A stretch of DNA of 64,000 nt. Source: WTAW01 sp964406575 (GTDB lineage Bacteria; Acidobacteriota; Aminicenantia; Aminicenantales; Aminicenantaceae). Where the stretch lies: contig CAYOSH010000006.1 in the NCBI GenBank assembly GCA_964406575.1, positions 62,001-126,000 on the forward strand, given 5' to 3'. The first letter of the stretch is position 1; every line of letters begins with the position of its first letter. Made by a program: the position numbers and the translations under genes. Under the pieces are notes generated by a model. The model saw only the letters and a list, made by a program, of their open reading frames with translations. It did not search any database and was not told where the DNA came from. Below, piece after piece: positions 53,112 through 61,927 of this stretch.

Positions 53112-53542
53112 ATTTTGGCTGCCCTTATTTCAGTAATTCTCCACGCGTCACCGCTTTTATCGCCAGCTTGAAGCGGTCGTCTTGTTAGATAGAAAAAAAT
53201 ATTGAAAACGTATTGGTTGCTGTTTTTCTGATCCCTGAAAGACCATCTCGCTTTAATAATTGTGCTCTCTTCCTCGAGTGAAGAAGAATGGTTCTCTGAA
53301 TAGAATTCAAAAGTAGTGAACGACGCAAATATTTTTTTAAAGAGGAAATAGGCTTGTTGATCAGAAACTTGGTCGGAGAAAGATATGGGATCGGGCAGGG
53401 ATATATTGATATAGCTCTCTGAAGGAAAGAGGGAATAAAGCATGTGGGGATCGTTCTGGAGAAAAGCTCTTTCAATATTTTGTGTTGTAGACGGGAGAAG
53501 AATCGGAAGAAATGACAGGAGAATGACGGCTAGATGTCCCAC
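53108..53542 (-). CDS. Small secreted protein coupled to the kinase
   Basis: The 144-residue protein has an N-terminal signal peptide (LAVILLSFLPILLPS) and a compact domain with IIKARWSFRDQKNSNQYVFN and WRITEIRAAKI, which resembles the NTF2-like DUF4783 fold. Its stop overlaps the kinase start as ATGA, so translation is coupled. A role as periplasmic partner or ligand sensor of the kinase is inferred from position only. Confidence 0.7.
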   Translation of the reverse strand: MGHLAVILLSFLPILLPSTTQNIERAFLQNDPHMLYSLFPSESYINISLPDPISFSDQVSDQQAYFLFKKIFASFTTFEFYSENHSSSLEEESTIIKARWSFRDQKNSNQYVFNIFFYLTRRPLQAGDKSGDAWRITEIRAAKI

Positions 53543-53971
53543 GTCTCAAATCTTACCATAAAAAAAAATAGCCGTAAAACGAGAATACAAGAATCGCCAA
53601 ATCCGTTATGAGTGTCACCCGAGTGTCCTAATTGGTGATTGCGGGAATCAAAAGCGAAACAGCGACGGGCTAAATGTAGGAGCCGTTTCCCAAAGGTCTG
53701 CTCGGGAAGCGGACTCGGTCCATTCGGGGAATGGACCCTACATCAAAGGGGATGGCTTCTTGTCTTTAGGCTCGGTTCCGGGCTTCCTTCATAGTAAATA
53801 TCCTTGCCATCACGGATTTGGCCATGCTTTTAAGAGAAAATAGTGAGTTGATTTCTTGAAAGCAAAAATAGAGTGAGCTTATTGGGGTCAAGCCTTGAGC
53901 ATGAGACAGAGCTCACGGCTGTTCGGCATCAAAGCTTGACCCTATGGAAGAGAATGTCGATTGTCTTAAGT
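53543..53971. other. Intergenic region with several repeat elements
   Basis: This 429-bp gap contains the REP-like repeat 53674-53743, the shared segment CTCGGTTCCGGGCTTCC (53782) also seen at 44786, and a long hairpin: GGGTCAAGC (53885-53893) pairs with GCTTGACCC (53934-53942). The hairpin lies 29 bp beyond the stop of the RHH gene. I see no gene. Confidence 0.55.
53674..53743. repeat. REP-like palindromic repeat, copy 2
   Basis: ATGTAGG (53674-53680) and CCTACAT (53737-53743) bracket the element. It contains a perfect 9-bp stem GGTCCATTC-GGG-GAATGGACC (53717-53737) and the block GCCGTTTCCCAAAGG shared with copies 1 and 3. Confidence 0.75.
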
Positions 53972-54526
53972 TTATTCCGGTCCGTCTTTGGAGATGAATT
54001 CTTCAGAGACAGCTTCTTTCAGCTCTTCCCGGAGCTTTTCAATCTTTTCCAGTTTGACTGAAATTTTTTTGAAGAGCGCGTCTTGAGTTTTTATACCTTC
54101 TTGGATGAGATAGGCCGCACTTTCTGACCGGCTTTTAAAAAGGCCTGCCTCAACCAGCATATTCATTTTTCTGTTACTTTCATCGTTCACGCGGATGGTT
54201 AGAACCGTGTTCCTGGAGGAGAGCGCTTTGTCTATAACCTTCCGTATGGATTCAGCTGTTTTGACGGCGATTTTTTCAACGTGGTTGCTGAAATCATCGA
54301 ATGCGCTCTGGTGTTTCTTGTGCTGTTCTTGTTCTCGGTCTTCTGTGTGTTCCCGTTTTTGGTCTTCTGTGTGTTCCTTTCCGCGGTTTTCTTTGTGTTG
54401 CTGTTGTTGTTCGAGCTTCTTTTCTTCTTTCTTTTTGGGGCCCTCTGTTTGTTTCTGCTCTACGCCTGTCGTTTGTTTTTTTACTGCAGGAGGCTTATTA
54501 TTTTTTATATCTTTGTTTTTCATCAT
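53972..54526 (-). CDS. Ribbon-helix-helix protein with charged low-complexity N-terminus
   Basis: The 184-residue protein has a Lys/Glu/Gln/His-rich disordered N-terminus (residues 1-75) with tandem EHTED units and a QQQQ run, then a helical stretch, then VLTIRVNDESNRKMNMLVEA followed by SRSESAAYLIQEGI (about 108-146). That is a ribbon-helix-helix DNA-binding fold of the CopG/ParD type. A coiled-coil tail follows (KISVKLEKIEKLREELKEAV). It probably binds DNA as a dimer. No toxin partner is adjacent. GGGAG precedes the ATG. Confidence 0.7.
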   Translation of the reverse strand: MMKNKDIKNNKPPAVKKQTTGVEQKQTEGPKKKEEKKLEQQQQHKENRGKEHTEDQKREHTEDREQEQHKKHQSAFDDFSNHVEKIAVKTAESIRKVIDKALSSRNTVLTIRVNDESNRKMNMLVEAGLFKSRSESAAYLIQEGIKTQDALFKKISVKLEKIEKLREELKEAVSEEFISKDGPE

Positions 54527-54557
54527 TAGCTTCTCCCGTTATTCGTAATTTAATTAC

Positions 54558-54586
54558 ACACTACAAGATTACAAAAAATATGTCAA
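54558..54586 (-). promoter_or_regulatory. Promoter of the RHH gene
   Basis: Minus strand: -35 TTGACA (54586-54581), 17-bp spacer, -10 TAGTGT (54563-54558), in an AT-rich stretch. Leader about 25 nt. Confidence 0.5.
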
Positions 54587-54715
54587 TATAAATTTTCATT
54601 TGTTTATCTGCCTGGAAAAGACGAAAAAACATACTAGTCCAGGCAGCGTGGATGGAACGGAGAAACTGGCTTCAAAGAAAAGGCCTGCAGACCTTACAAT
54701 CAGAACGACAGATTC

Positions 54716-54985
54716 TTAGGCTTCTTTTGTTTCTTGTTCTGATTCTTCAGGCGCTACGGCCTCTGATTCCTCCAGCGGATTTTCTTCTTGAAGTTTCTTT
54801 ATCCTTTGGGCATCTTTGATACTGCTTATTCCAGCGATTAAAACAATGAGGCCGACGAGGAAGAGAAGAGGTGGTACAAAGCCGAAGACTAGTTCGATAA
54901 ATTCCTGCCTCCAGACGAATATCGCAAGCCAAAGGCCTCCGAAGATCATGATCACTCCACAAAAAATAGCGAAAATCTTTCCCAT
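54716..54985 (-). CDS. Small two-helix membrane protein
   Basis: The 89-residue protein has two membrane helices (IFAIFCGVIMIFGGLWLAIF and LVFGFVPPLLFLVGLIVLIA) and an acidic tail of repeated Glu residues. GGGAGG precedes the ATG by about 8 bases. I recognise no family. Isolated between intergenic gaps. Confidence 0.65.
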   Translation of the reverse strand: MGKIFAIFCGVIMIFGGLWLAIFVWRQEFIELVFGFVPPLLFLVGLIVLIAGISSIKDAQRIKKLQEENPLEESEAVAPEESEQETKEA

Positions 54986-55248
54986 TGCTTAGCCTCCCGA
55001 TGGTCTAAATCATGTCGTATTTTAAAATTATAACAGAACGCTCCTTTCCTGTCACTATACTTTAAGTAGGGAATATTTCCATATCTTTGTGCTGGACACT
55101 TCACCAATCCGGGCAATTGGTAAAGACAACGTCTTTTTCATGTCATCCTGGTTTTGAAAACAGTCAAATCTACAGGCGTGGTGTAGACCTGAGGAATGGA
55201 AAGAGTTAGAATGGGTGAAATTATTCCTGATTCAAGGGAGGCCGTGTT

Positions 55249-56319
55249 ATGAAAACGAACAGTACAAAAAGAATCATCTTTTTTCTCATCGTTGGCTTAT
55301 TGATAGGGATTCCATACCTTCTGAGTAACGAGAATGAAACATTTGTTATCGGAGATATGAAAGTCTCACCTGGAGAAATGAGGTCTGGATATCTGACTGT
55401 TCCGGATAAGGAAGATCCGGGCTGCTTGATCCCTGTGACGATTATCAATGGCAAAAAAAAGGGCAAGATCCTAGCTCTTGTAGCGGGTGTGCATGGCTTC
55501 GAGTATCCCCCGATTCTTTCGCTGTACCGCATAAAAGAGGAGATTGATCCTGAGCATTTATCTGGAATACTCGTGTTAGTGCACATCGCCAACCTTCCTG
55601 GGTTTCAAAGAAGAATGATCTATTACAATCCCTACGATTGGAAAAATTTGAACAGGGTGTTTCCTGGCGACCCGGAGGGCACTTCCGCACAGAGGATCGC
55701 CCATGTTCTGACTGAAGAGATCGTGAAAAAGAGCGATTGCCTCATCGATCTTCACTGTGGGGATGGAAACGAGGCGCTCATCCCGTATTGTTACTGGATG
55801 CTCAGTGGAGATCAAAAGCTGGATAAGATCTCCAAAGAGATGGTCCTGGCTTTTGGGATCAAGCATATCATTATCGATGAATCACGCACAAAAGATAAAA
55901 CAGAATCTATATATTTGGGGAATACAGCTGTCCTCAATGGAAAGCCTGCAATCACCACTGAGTCCGGTTACCTCGGGAATACCGATAAAGAATCTATAGA
56001 GCGGAATGTCAAAGGGATCCTTAGTGTTATGAGATATTTCAAGATGATCGACGGGGAGCCGGGATCTGTTCCCGAACCGGTGTGGATCGATAAGTATGAG
56101 GTCATCTACTCCGATGTCGATGGATTGTTCTACCCGGAAACAAAAATGGGGTATTATGTCTCCAAAGGTGAAAAAGTCGGCATCATCATAGATTATTTGG
56201 GAAATATCAAGCAGGAGCTCAGGTCTCCGTTCACGGGGATCATTCTTTACATCATAGAGACTCCTCCGGCCAATAAGGGTGAGCCATTGTTTGAAGTTGG
56301 AAGAATTCAAGAAAAATGA
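55249..56319 (+). CDS. Succinylglutamate desuccinylase/aspartoacylase-family zinc hydrolase
   Basis: The 356-residue protein has an N-terminal membrane helix (about 8-24) and the zinc motif GVHGFEYPP with His82 and Glu85, then a third ligand in CLIDLHCGDG (His about 169) and the catalytic-type Glu in ITTESGYLG. The C-terminal domain FTGIILYI with PANKGEPL resembles the AstE/AspA beta domain. It would hydrolyse an N-acyl amide or a peptide-like bond, probably outside the cytoplasm given the anchor. GGGAGG lies before the ATG. The HAD gene starts 19 bp later. Confidence 0.85.
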   Translation: MKTNSTKRIIFFLIVGLLIGIPYLLSNENETFVIGDMKVSPGEMRSGYLTVPDKEDPGCLIPVTIINGKKKGKILALVAGVHGFEYPPILSLYRIKEEIDPEHLSGILVLVHIANLPGFQRRMIYYNPYDWKNLNRVFPGDPEGTSAQRIAHVLTEEIVKKSDCLIDLHCGDGNEALIPYCYWMLSGDQKLDKISKEMVLAFGIKHIIIDESRTKDKTESIYLGNTAVLNGKPAITTESGYLGNTDKESIERNVKGILSVMRYFKMIDGEPGSVPEPVWIDKYEVIYSDVDGLFYPETKMGYYVSKGEKVGIIIDYLGNIKQELRSPFTGIILYIIETPPANKGEPLFEVGRIQEK

Positions 56320-56338
56320 TGGATTTGTAGAGGAATCT

Positions 56339-56923
56339 GTGACGACACAACTTAAAGGCGCCATCTTCGACATGGATGGAACCGTTGTCGAGGCCCCTTA
56401 CGATTGGAGGAAGATCAAGGAGGAATTGAACACACAGGGACATCCGATCCTTTCTTATATCCAGAGTCTCAAAGAACCGGAAAAGACGCAGAAATGGAAA
56501 CAACTGGAAGGTTATGAAAGGGAAGCAACCGCAAAGGCGGTTCTCAAAGACGGCGCACGGGAGTTATTGCTTTTTTTAAAAAAGAAAAACTTAAAGGTGG
56601 CGCTTGTCACAAATAATTCGAGAAAAAATGTCCTCTACCTCCTCGAAAAATTCGATCTGTCCTTTGATCTTGTCCTCTCCCGCGAAAGCGGACTCTGGAA
56701 GCCGTCTGGGGCACCTTTTATGGCTGTTCTGGAGGAATTGAAATTGGAGAAAGAGGAGTGTTGTGTTATCGGCGATACTTTTTTTGACATCGATGCGGCT
56801 AAGGATGTGGGAATCGATAAAATTTTTATCCTGAACAGAGACAGAAAAAAATTTTCATCGACGCCAGCGAAGGTCTTCGCAGATGTGGAAACCCTCAAGC
56901 AGCATATTCAGACCCTCATATGA
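56339..56923 (+). CDS. HAD-superfamily phosphatase (phosphoglycolate phosphatase-like)
   Basis: The 194-residue protein has motif I AIFDMDGTVVEAP (nucleophile Asp and Asp+2), motif II ALVTNNSRKN, the Lys of LWKPSGAPFM and motif IV VIGDTFFDIDAAKDVG. It dephosphorylates small phosphate esters. The start is GTG at 56339, preceded by AGAGGAA; a longer in-frame GTG at 56279 overlaps the previous gene. Substrate unknown. Confidence 0.88.
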   Translation: MTTQLKGAIFDMDGTVVEAPYDWRKIKEELNTQGHPILSYIQSLKEPEKTQKWKQLEGYEREATAKAVLKDGARELLLFLKKKNLKVALVTNNSRKNVLYLLEKFDLSFDLVLSRESGLWKPSGAPFMAVLEELKLEKEECCVIGDTFFDIDAAKDVGIDKIFILNRDRKKFSSTPAKVFADVETLKQHIQTLI

Positions 56924-56935
56924 TTGTTAAGCCCT

Positions 56936-58045
56936 TTATATCCTTTTTATCCGTTGTGGATAGAGGTCTCCACATTTGATTCCTCGCGGATTGAAGCATT
57001 TATTGCATGATATGCACATTGACTTTTCTTTTTTATCGAGGCGGAAATTTTTCACCAGTAATGGGTCCCTGATGAAAGGACGACTCATAGAGATGAGATC
57101 TGCCTTGCCGTCCTGGACAATTTTCTCCATGACTCGAAATGTCCGGAGGCCTCCCAGCGCGAACACTGGAACGGAGACATTTGCCTTGATTATCGATGCA
57201 TTGTTCACAAAATAGCCTTCTTCCTCCTCAGAAAAAGGCCCCTTCCAGACTGAAGCCTTTCCAGCTTCGGACATCCCTCCACTGACCTCAATGCCGTCTA
57301 TTCCTTCTTTTTCGAGGATCTCAGCCATTTGTGTGCTTTCTGTGATATCCAACCCCTTGGGGAGAAAGTCCGTCGAGTTGAGTTTCGCAATGACGGGGAA
57401 CTCTCTACCCAGCAGTCTTTTGATGCCTCGCAGGATCTCGACCACGATGCGAAGCCTGTTGAAGAGATCTCCCCCGTAAGCATCCGTCCTTTGATTCGTA
57501 TAGGGAGAGATAAAGCTGCTCAAGAGATAACCATGTGCCACTTGCAGTTGGATACCGTCAAAGTCCGATTCCTTCGCTCTTCGGGCAGCTTGGATAAAAT
57601 CATCCATAGTCTGTTCGATCTCTTTCACAGTCATAACATGGGGATGGACATCGAATACAGGATCATACACGGCAGAAGGAGCCAGTGGTCTGTTTTTGCA
57701 CAGCTTTTCTTTTGTCTGACGCCCAGCGTGGGCAATCTGGAGGAATATGCGTGATGGGAATCTATGGACTGTCTTTGGGATTTGTTTCAACCCTGGTATG
57801 AGAGTGTCGCTATAAACGCCTATTTGGCGGGGGCTGGCCTTGCCCCGAAAGCTGACAAAGGCATGGCCTGTGATGATCAATCCCACCTCTCCTTCCGCCA
57901 GCTCTTTAAAGAGAGAGATCTGCCTGGCTGTGATGGAGCCGTCCTCTTCGGCCATAAAGTCATGTGTAGCCGTGCGGACAAACCTGTTTGGAATTTCAAG
58001 CCTTCCGATCTTAACGGGCGTAAAAAGCACGGATTTTTCTCTCAT
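56936..58045 (-). CDS. NADH:flavin oxidoreductase, old-yellow-enzyme type
   Basis: The 369-residue TIM-barrel flavoprotein begins LFTPVKIGRLEIPNRFVRTA, has IGVYSDTLIPGLK, the substrate/FMN region DGIQLQVAHGYLLSSFISPY and a C-terminal MCISCNKCF segment that would bind a [4Fe-4S] cluster as in dienoyl-CoA reductase. It lacks the C-terminal FAD and NAD domains of FadH. It reduces enones or dienoyl-CoA with electrons from the cluster. I start at the ATG at 58045 with AAGGATG upstream; a TTG at 58072 is less likely. Confidence 0.9.
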   Translation of the reverse strand: MREKSVLFTPVKIGRLEIPNRFVRTATHDFMAEEDGSITARQISLFKELAEGEVGLIITGHAFVSFRGKASPRQIGVYSDTLIPGLKQIPKTVHRFPSRIFLQIAHAGRQTKEKLCKNRPLAPSAVYDPVFDVHPHVMTVKEIEQTMDDFIQAARRAKESDFDGIQLQVAHGYLLSSFISPYTNQRTDAYGGDLFNRLRIVVEILRGIKRLLGREFPVIAKLNSTDFLPKGLDITESTQMAEILEKEGIDGIEVSGGMSEAGKASVWKGPFSEEEEGYFVNNASIIKANVSVPVFALGGLRTFRVMEKIVQDGKADLISMSRPFIRDPLLVKNFRLDKKEKSMCISCNKCFNPRGIKCGDLYPQRIKRI

Positions 58046-58120
58046 TTCGAAAACATCCTTCCATATCTTCAACTTGAATCATAGGGGTTATTTCACCCAT
58101 ACAAAATACCAGAGAGCCAA

Positions 58121-59251
58121 TCAATTCTTCCTGAGTTTAAAGAACTTAATGGCCAGGATGAGGAAAACCAAGGTGAAAAGAAAAAGCATCCCAATGTTAG
58201 GCAGGACTGATGAGAATCCATAGCCGAAGAAGATCAACTTGTGAAGTGCGTCCATGGCCCATCCGGTGGGGAAGATAAAGCCCAGATTGCGGACCCCCCG
58301 TGGGACAAGTTCCAGAGGCCACCAACATCCGCCGAGCGCAGACATGATATTCGCGACGAGGATATTGAGGATAATGATGATCTCTTCTTTCCTGATCAGG
58401 CTCCCGAAAAGGATGCTCATTCCGGATATCGTTCCGCAGAAAAAAAGCGTGACCAAGAGGATCAAAAGCACAGAAGGGCCCAAATAGATCTTAAACAGGA
58501 TTTTCCCTATGGCAAGAAGGAAGATCGTCTGGACCATGCCGAGGATCACTCGGCTGATCCATTTTCCCCCTAAAATTGTCGCAAATGTCGCCGGGCTCAA
58601 AAATATTCTTTCCAGCTGGCCGTGCCTGCGCTCCTGGAGGAGGATGATCCCTCCGTACATGAGAATGTTGAAGATGATGAACATGATGGTGACGGCGGGG
58701 ATGGAGTGGTTAAACCCCGCCGGGATGACCTGTAACCTTCCCCCGGTTTCTGTTCTCAGAGAGATGAGCCTTTCGAAATCCTGTAGGTCGTATTCGGCTT
58801 CGAGCTCATTTTCATCCTGGGGAACAATGGAGATGATCTTGGACATAATTTTGATTATGGCTTTGAGCGTGTTGGAATAAGCAGCCTGAGATGCCTCCAT
58901 ATTGCTCGATGCCTCTTTTTCGAGGACGAGCTCTGTTTGTATTCCCGACAAAATATCCCTTTGAAAATTCTGAGGAATGATGAGTGTCCTCAAACTCTTC
59001 TCGGTTTCATTGTCCAGGACATGCACCGAATACTTTTCGCTTTCCAGCTCACTCATCAATTTTTTGGAGAGAAAACTCTGATCATGGTCCAATACATTCA
59101 GTGTGACTTTCCGGACCTCTCCTTTTGATTCGGGAAAAGCCATGCCAAATATAAAAGCGAAAAGGAGAGGAAAGACAAGGAGCCAGAAGAAAAACATCCT
59201 GTCCCTAACGGTCAGCTTCAGGTCGTTGAAAGCGATGATCCAGAACGTCAC
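58121..59251 (-). CDS. ABC-2 type transporter permease (second)
   Basis: The 376-residue protein has one N-terminal membrane helix (MFFFWLLVFPLLFAFIFGMA), a large extracytoplasmic domain (about 45-185) and five C-terminal helices, the layout of YhfJ/NatB-like ABC-2 permeases. It starts ATGA-coupled to the preceding permease and the ATPase, so three genes make one exporter with two different permeases. Substrate unknown; lipid, drug or sodium export is typical. Confidence 0.88.
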   Translation of the reverse strand: MTFWIIAFNDLKLTVRDRMFFFWLLVFPLLFAFIFGMAFPESKGEVRKVTLNVLDHDQSFLSKKLMSELESEKYSVHVLDNETEKSLRTLIIPQNFQRDILSGIQTELVLEKEASSNMEASQAAYSNTLKAIIKIMSKIISIVPQDENELEAEYDLQDFERLISLRTETGGRLQVIPAGFNHSIPAVTIMFIIFNILMYGGIILLQERRHGQLERIFLSPATFATILGGKWISRVILGMVQTIFLLAIGKILFKIYLGPSVLLILLVTLFFCGTISGMSILFGSLIRKEEIIIILNILVANIMSALGGCWWPLELVPRGVRNLGFIFPTGWAMDALHKLIFFGYGFSSVLPNIGMLFLFTLVFLILAIKFFKLRKN

Positions 59252-60498
59252 TGGACGGTTCCCTTTTTGAGATTTTTATTCAAGAAGTAAGAGCCAATAA
59301 TGGAAAAAACGATACCCGCAACGACCATAAATATCAGAATCGGGAAGATTGCCGCGAGGGATTCGCCCCGCATGAGTTTTTTGAATGAGGTGATTCCCCA
59401 GTAATTCAGTGTCAGCTTAGAAAACTTGGCAATCATAGGCGGGAAGTTTTCTACAGGGACCATGCTTCCACCGAGCATGGACATCAGAAGGAACACTGTT
59501 GTGAGGAGCGCTCCGGCTTGTCTCTCTGTCCGAACGAATGCGTAAAGAAAAGAGATGAAACCGGCGATCAGAATGTTGAGGCAGAGGACGATAAGTGCAA
59601 CAGCAACAGGATCTCCCCAATGAATGGAAAAGAAAACGAGTCCCAGAATGATCAGCGCAGCGGTGCAGAGGATCCCGATCAGAGCGGATGTGACAATTTT
59701 GCTCCAGATGTATTCTGTCATATTCACCGGTGAAATGCGTATTCTCCTAAGGGTTCCCGTCTCTTTTTCCCTGAGGATATCTTCGAAAACGGTATTGCAG
59801 ATAAAAAGCAGGAACATCACAGCGATCGCAGGAAGGATGTAGGCTTGGATACTCAAATCAGAGACTTCTTTCTTTTCTTCGGAGAGCGTAACTTGCTTCA
59901 AAGAAATGACAGGAGGGAAAACATACTTGGATACCCCATCGATGCGGTCCTTAAATTTTATCGAGAGGGCTGAGATTGCCTCGTCCGGAAATTCTTGAAG
60001 ATCTGTAAGCTTGTGTATTGTGCTCAACTCGTCCGCAAAGATGTGTCTCAATGATGACAAGCCGAGCGTTAATGTGTCTAGTATTTCCTCTGCGATTTGC
60101 GGGAGAAACTGTTCCGCGGGATTCTTGATGAGTAGCAACTCTGTTTTTTCTCCATTCCAGATGTTCTTCCCGAAATTCTCAGGGACAATCAACAATGCCG
60201 AAGCCTTCCCTCTATCGAGAAGTTTGGTCCCCTCTTTCTCGCTGACTTCTTCCAGTTCGATGAGTTCGTTGAGTCCTCCTTGAGTTAAAGCCCCGAGGAC
60301 AAATCCGGAGATCAAGCTTTTGTCTTTGTCAGCGGCCAAGATTTTAATCCTTGGGAGGGCCTCCTCTCCTTGGGCGCCGAAAACAAACCCGAAGATAACA
60401 GTAAACACAATAGGAATAAAGAGGAAGCCTAAAATAACAACCGGATTTTTCCACTTTCTCTTAAAATCTTTCCGGACGAGTTGAATGAGGTTTCTCAC
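59248..60498 (-). CDS. ABC-2 type transporter permease (first)
   Basis: The 416-residue protein has an N-terminal helix (VVILGFLFIPIVFTVIFGFV), a large extracytoplasmic loop (about 45-220) and five C-terminal helices including IRISPVNMTEYIWSKIV. It is a paralogue of the following permease, with similar length and layout but clear sequence divergence, so the pair is probably a heterodimer. Overlaps of four bases at both ends show one operon. Confidence 0.88.
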   Translation of the reverse strand: MRNLIQLVRKDFKRKWKNPVVILGFLFIPIVFTVIFGFVFGAQGEEALPRIKILAADKDKSLISGFVLGALTQGGLNELIELEEVSEKEGTKLLDRGKASALLIVPENFGKNIWNGEKTELLLIKNPAEQFLPQIAEEILDTLTLGLSSLRHIFADELSTIHKLTDLQEFPDEAISALSIKFKDRIDGVSKYVFPPVISLKQVTLSEEKKEVSDLSIQAYILPAIAVMFLLFICNTVFEDILREKETGTLRRIRISPVNMTEYIWSKIVTSALIGILCTAALIILGLVFFSIHWGDPVAVALIVLCLNILIAGFISFLYAFVRTERQAGALLTTVFLLMSMLGGSMVPVENFPPMIAKFSKLTLNYWGITSFKKLMRGESLAAIFPILIFMVVAGIVFSIIGSYFLNKNLKKGTVQ

Positions 60499-61436
60499 TC
60501 GCGCAATTCCTTTCCTGTTAGCTTGAGGAAAACACTTTCAAGGTTTGGCTGTTTGATGGACACATCATCGATCGTGATCTCTTTTTTGAAGAATGCCTCA
60601 AGTATTGTTGATATATTCTTGGATGCTTCCAGAGAGAGCACGATTTTTCCCTCTTCGATAGACAATAAGGCAGCCTGTTCAAACGCGGATATGATCGATC
60701 GTGCCTTGTCGATGCTGAACTTCCCAGTGATAATGACAATATCTTTTTCTCCAACGATCTGTATCAGTTCCTCAAAAGTCCCCAAGGCTAGGATTTTTCC
60801 CATGTCCATGATCGCGATACGGTGGCAGAGCTCTTCGGCTTCTTGAAGGTTGTGTGTTGTGTAGAGGACAGTCGTTCCCTTTGCCGACGCTTCATGGATG
60901 ATCTCGTAGATATTCAGCTTAGTCTGGACATCTATGCCTATGGTCGGTTCATCCAGGAGCAGCAGCTTCGGCTGATGGATCAATCCGATGATCAGGTTTA
61001 TCCTCCGCTTCATTCCTCCTGAATATTTTTTCAGGGCCTCATTCTCTCTGCCTATCAGGCCTGTTTTCTCCAGATAATAATGCACTCTTTCATCCAGGTC
61101 TTTTGTTCTGACTCCCTGGAGTTTTCCCCAGAAGACGAGGTTTTCTTTGGCTGTCAGCTCTTCATAAAAGGCCATCTCTTGAGGAACAACCCCCATCAAT
61201 CTTTTGATTTTTTTCAAATTCCCATCGAGGTCGAGTGTGTCGACGAAGATCTTTCCGCTATCAGGCTTAAGCAGCCCCGCGATCATAGAGATGGTTGTCG
61301 TTTTCCCTGCGCCGTTAGGCCCAAGAAATCCAAGTATTTCCCCCTCCGCCACATCAAAAGATATATCATCGACGGCTTTCAGTGTGTCAAACGCCTTTGA
61401 TAGGTGTTCGATTTTTAACATCTTCGGTCTCCTCAA
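60495..61436 (-). CDS. ABC transporter ATP-binding protein
   Basis: The 313-residue ATPase has Walker A GPNGAGKTT (39-47), the Q-loop in VVPQEMAFYEEL, signature YSGGMKRRIN, Walker B LLLLDEPTIGID and the H-loop TTHNLQEAEEL. The C-terminal 75 residues form an extra regulatory domain typical of DrrA/NatA-like exporters. It powers the two permeases downstream. An alternative start at the sixth codon (MLKIEHLSKAF) fits the family slightly better. Confidence 0.94.
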   Translation of the reverse strand: MRRPKMLKIEHLSKAFDTLKAVDDISFDVAEGEILGFLGPNGAGKTTTISMIAGLLKPDSGKIFVDTLDLDGNLKKIKRLMGVVPQEMAFYEELTAKENLVFWGKLQGVRTKDLDERVHYYLEKTGLIGRENEALKKYSGGMKRRINLIIGLIHQPKLLLLDEPTIGIDVQTKLNIYEIIHEASAKGTTVLYTTHNLQEAEELCHRIAIMDMGKILALGTFEELIQIVGEKDIVIITGKFSIDKARSIISAFEQAALLSIEEGKIVLSLEASKNISTILEAFFKKEITIDDVSIKQPNLESVFLKLTGKELRE

Positions 61437-61499
61437 CCTAGCATACAGCTCAAAGCGTCATTAACTTACCACATTTTGCTTCGATTTAAAAAACCTTTT

Positions 61500-61684
61500 A
61501 CCTAACACGGAAGCATCCTTATTTCCGTGATAAGGGCATTAGAGGTAAAAAAGAGCGAGTCCCTGTCCTTATGAGTCGGATGGTGGTGGGTGGGGGTCTT
61601 CGACGAATATGGATTGTGACGAACTCCTGCTAATATCATTTGACTTGAGAGCATCACGGAAACAAGGATGCTCCTACCTAACAC
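61500..61684. mobile_element. MITE with terminal inverted repeats and 9-bp target duplication, copy A4
   Basis: The element spans 61509-61675 (167 bp) with flanking direct repeats ACCTAACAC (61500-61508 and 61676-61684). Ends are inverted: GAAGCATCCTTATTTCCGTGAT on the left and GGAGCATCCTTGTTTCCGTGAT read from the right. The interior GTCGGATGGTGGTGGGTG and TCTTCGACGAATATGGA matches the reverse strand of 38171-38341 nearly throughout. The length difference is mainly in the G run. It has no coding capacity. Confidence 0.85.
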
Positions 61685-61726
61685 GAGGGCAGCTCCTGAT
61701 GTGTGAGAACATGTTTAAATGTTGGG

Positions 61727-61766
61727 ATGGTTTCCCAAACGGTCCGTTCGGGGAACGGACCCTACA
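61727..61766. repeat. REP-like palindromic repeat, copy 3
   Basis: Perfect 9-bp stem GGTCCGTTC-GGG-GAACGGACC (61741-61761) followed by CTACA, preceded by GGTTTCCCAAAC. It lies 43 bp after the MITE target duplication. Confidence 0.7.
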
Positions 61767-61927
61767 TAAAGAAACTGATCTCAATGTTTCTTTTCGAAAT
61801 CACCGATCTCATTATTCGAAACAGCTATCATTACCGATTTGAAGAGGCCAACACTTATGCTTGAGGCTTGATTTATGCTGTTTAATGGTTAAAAATATAC
61901 GGTCAATACGGCCTTAAGGAGAAGGAT

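Larger units (their letters stand above)
61437..61927. other. Intergenic region with MITE and REP-like repeat
   Basis: This 491-bp gap holds the intact MITE 61500-61684, the REP-like repeat 61727-61766 and the upstream region of the aminotransferase, including an AAGGAG ribosome binding site. A 77-codon frame across the MITE (61609-61842) is not called. Confidence 0.7.

Noticed and set aside
53885..53942. Intrinsic terminator for the RHH gene
   Set aside because: The arms are 9 bp but the loop is 40 nt and there is no T-run; it is more likely a repeat remnant.
61609..61842. 77-codon frame across the MITE end
   Set aside because: It spans the MITE and a REP palindrome, so coding is not credible.
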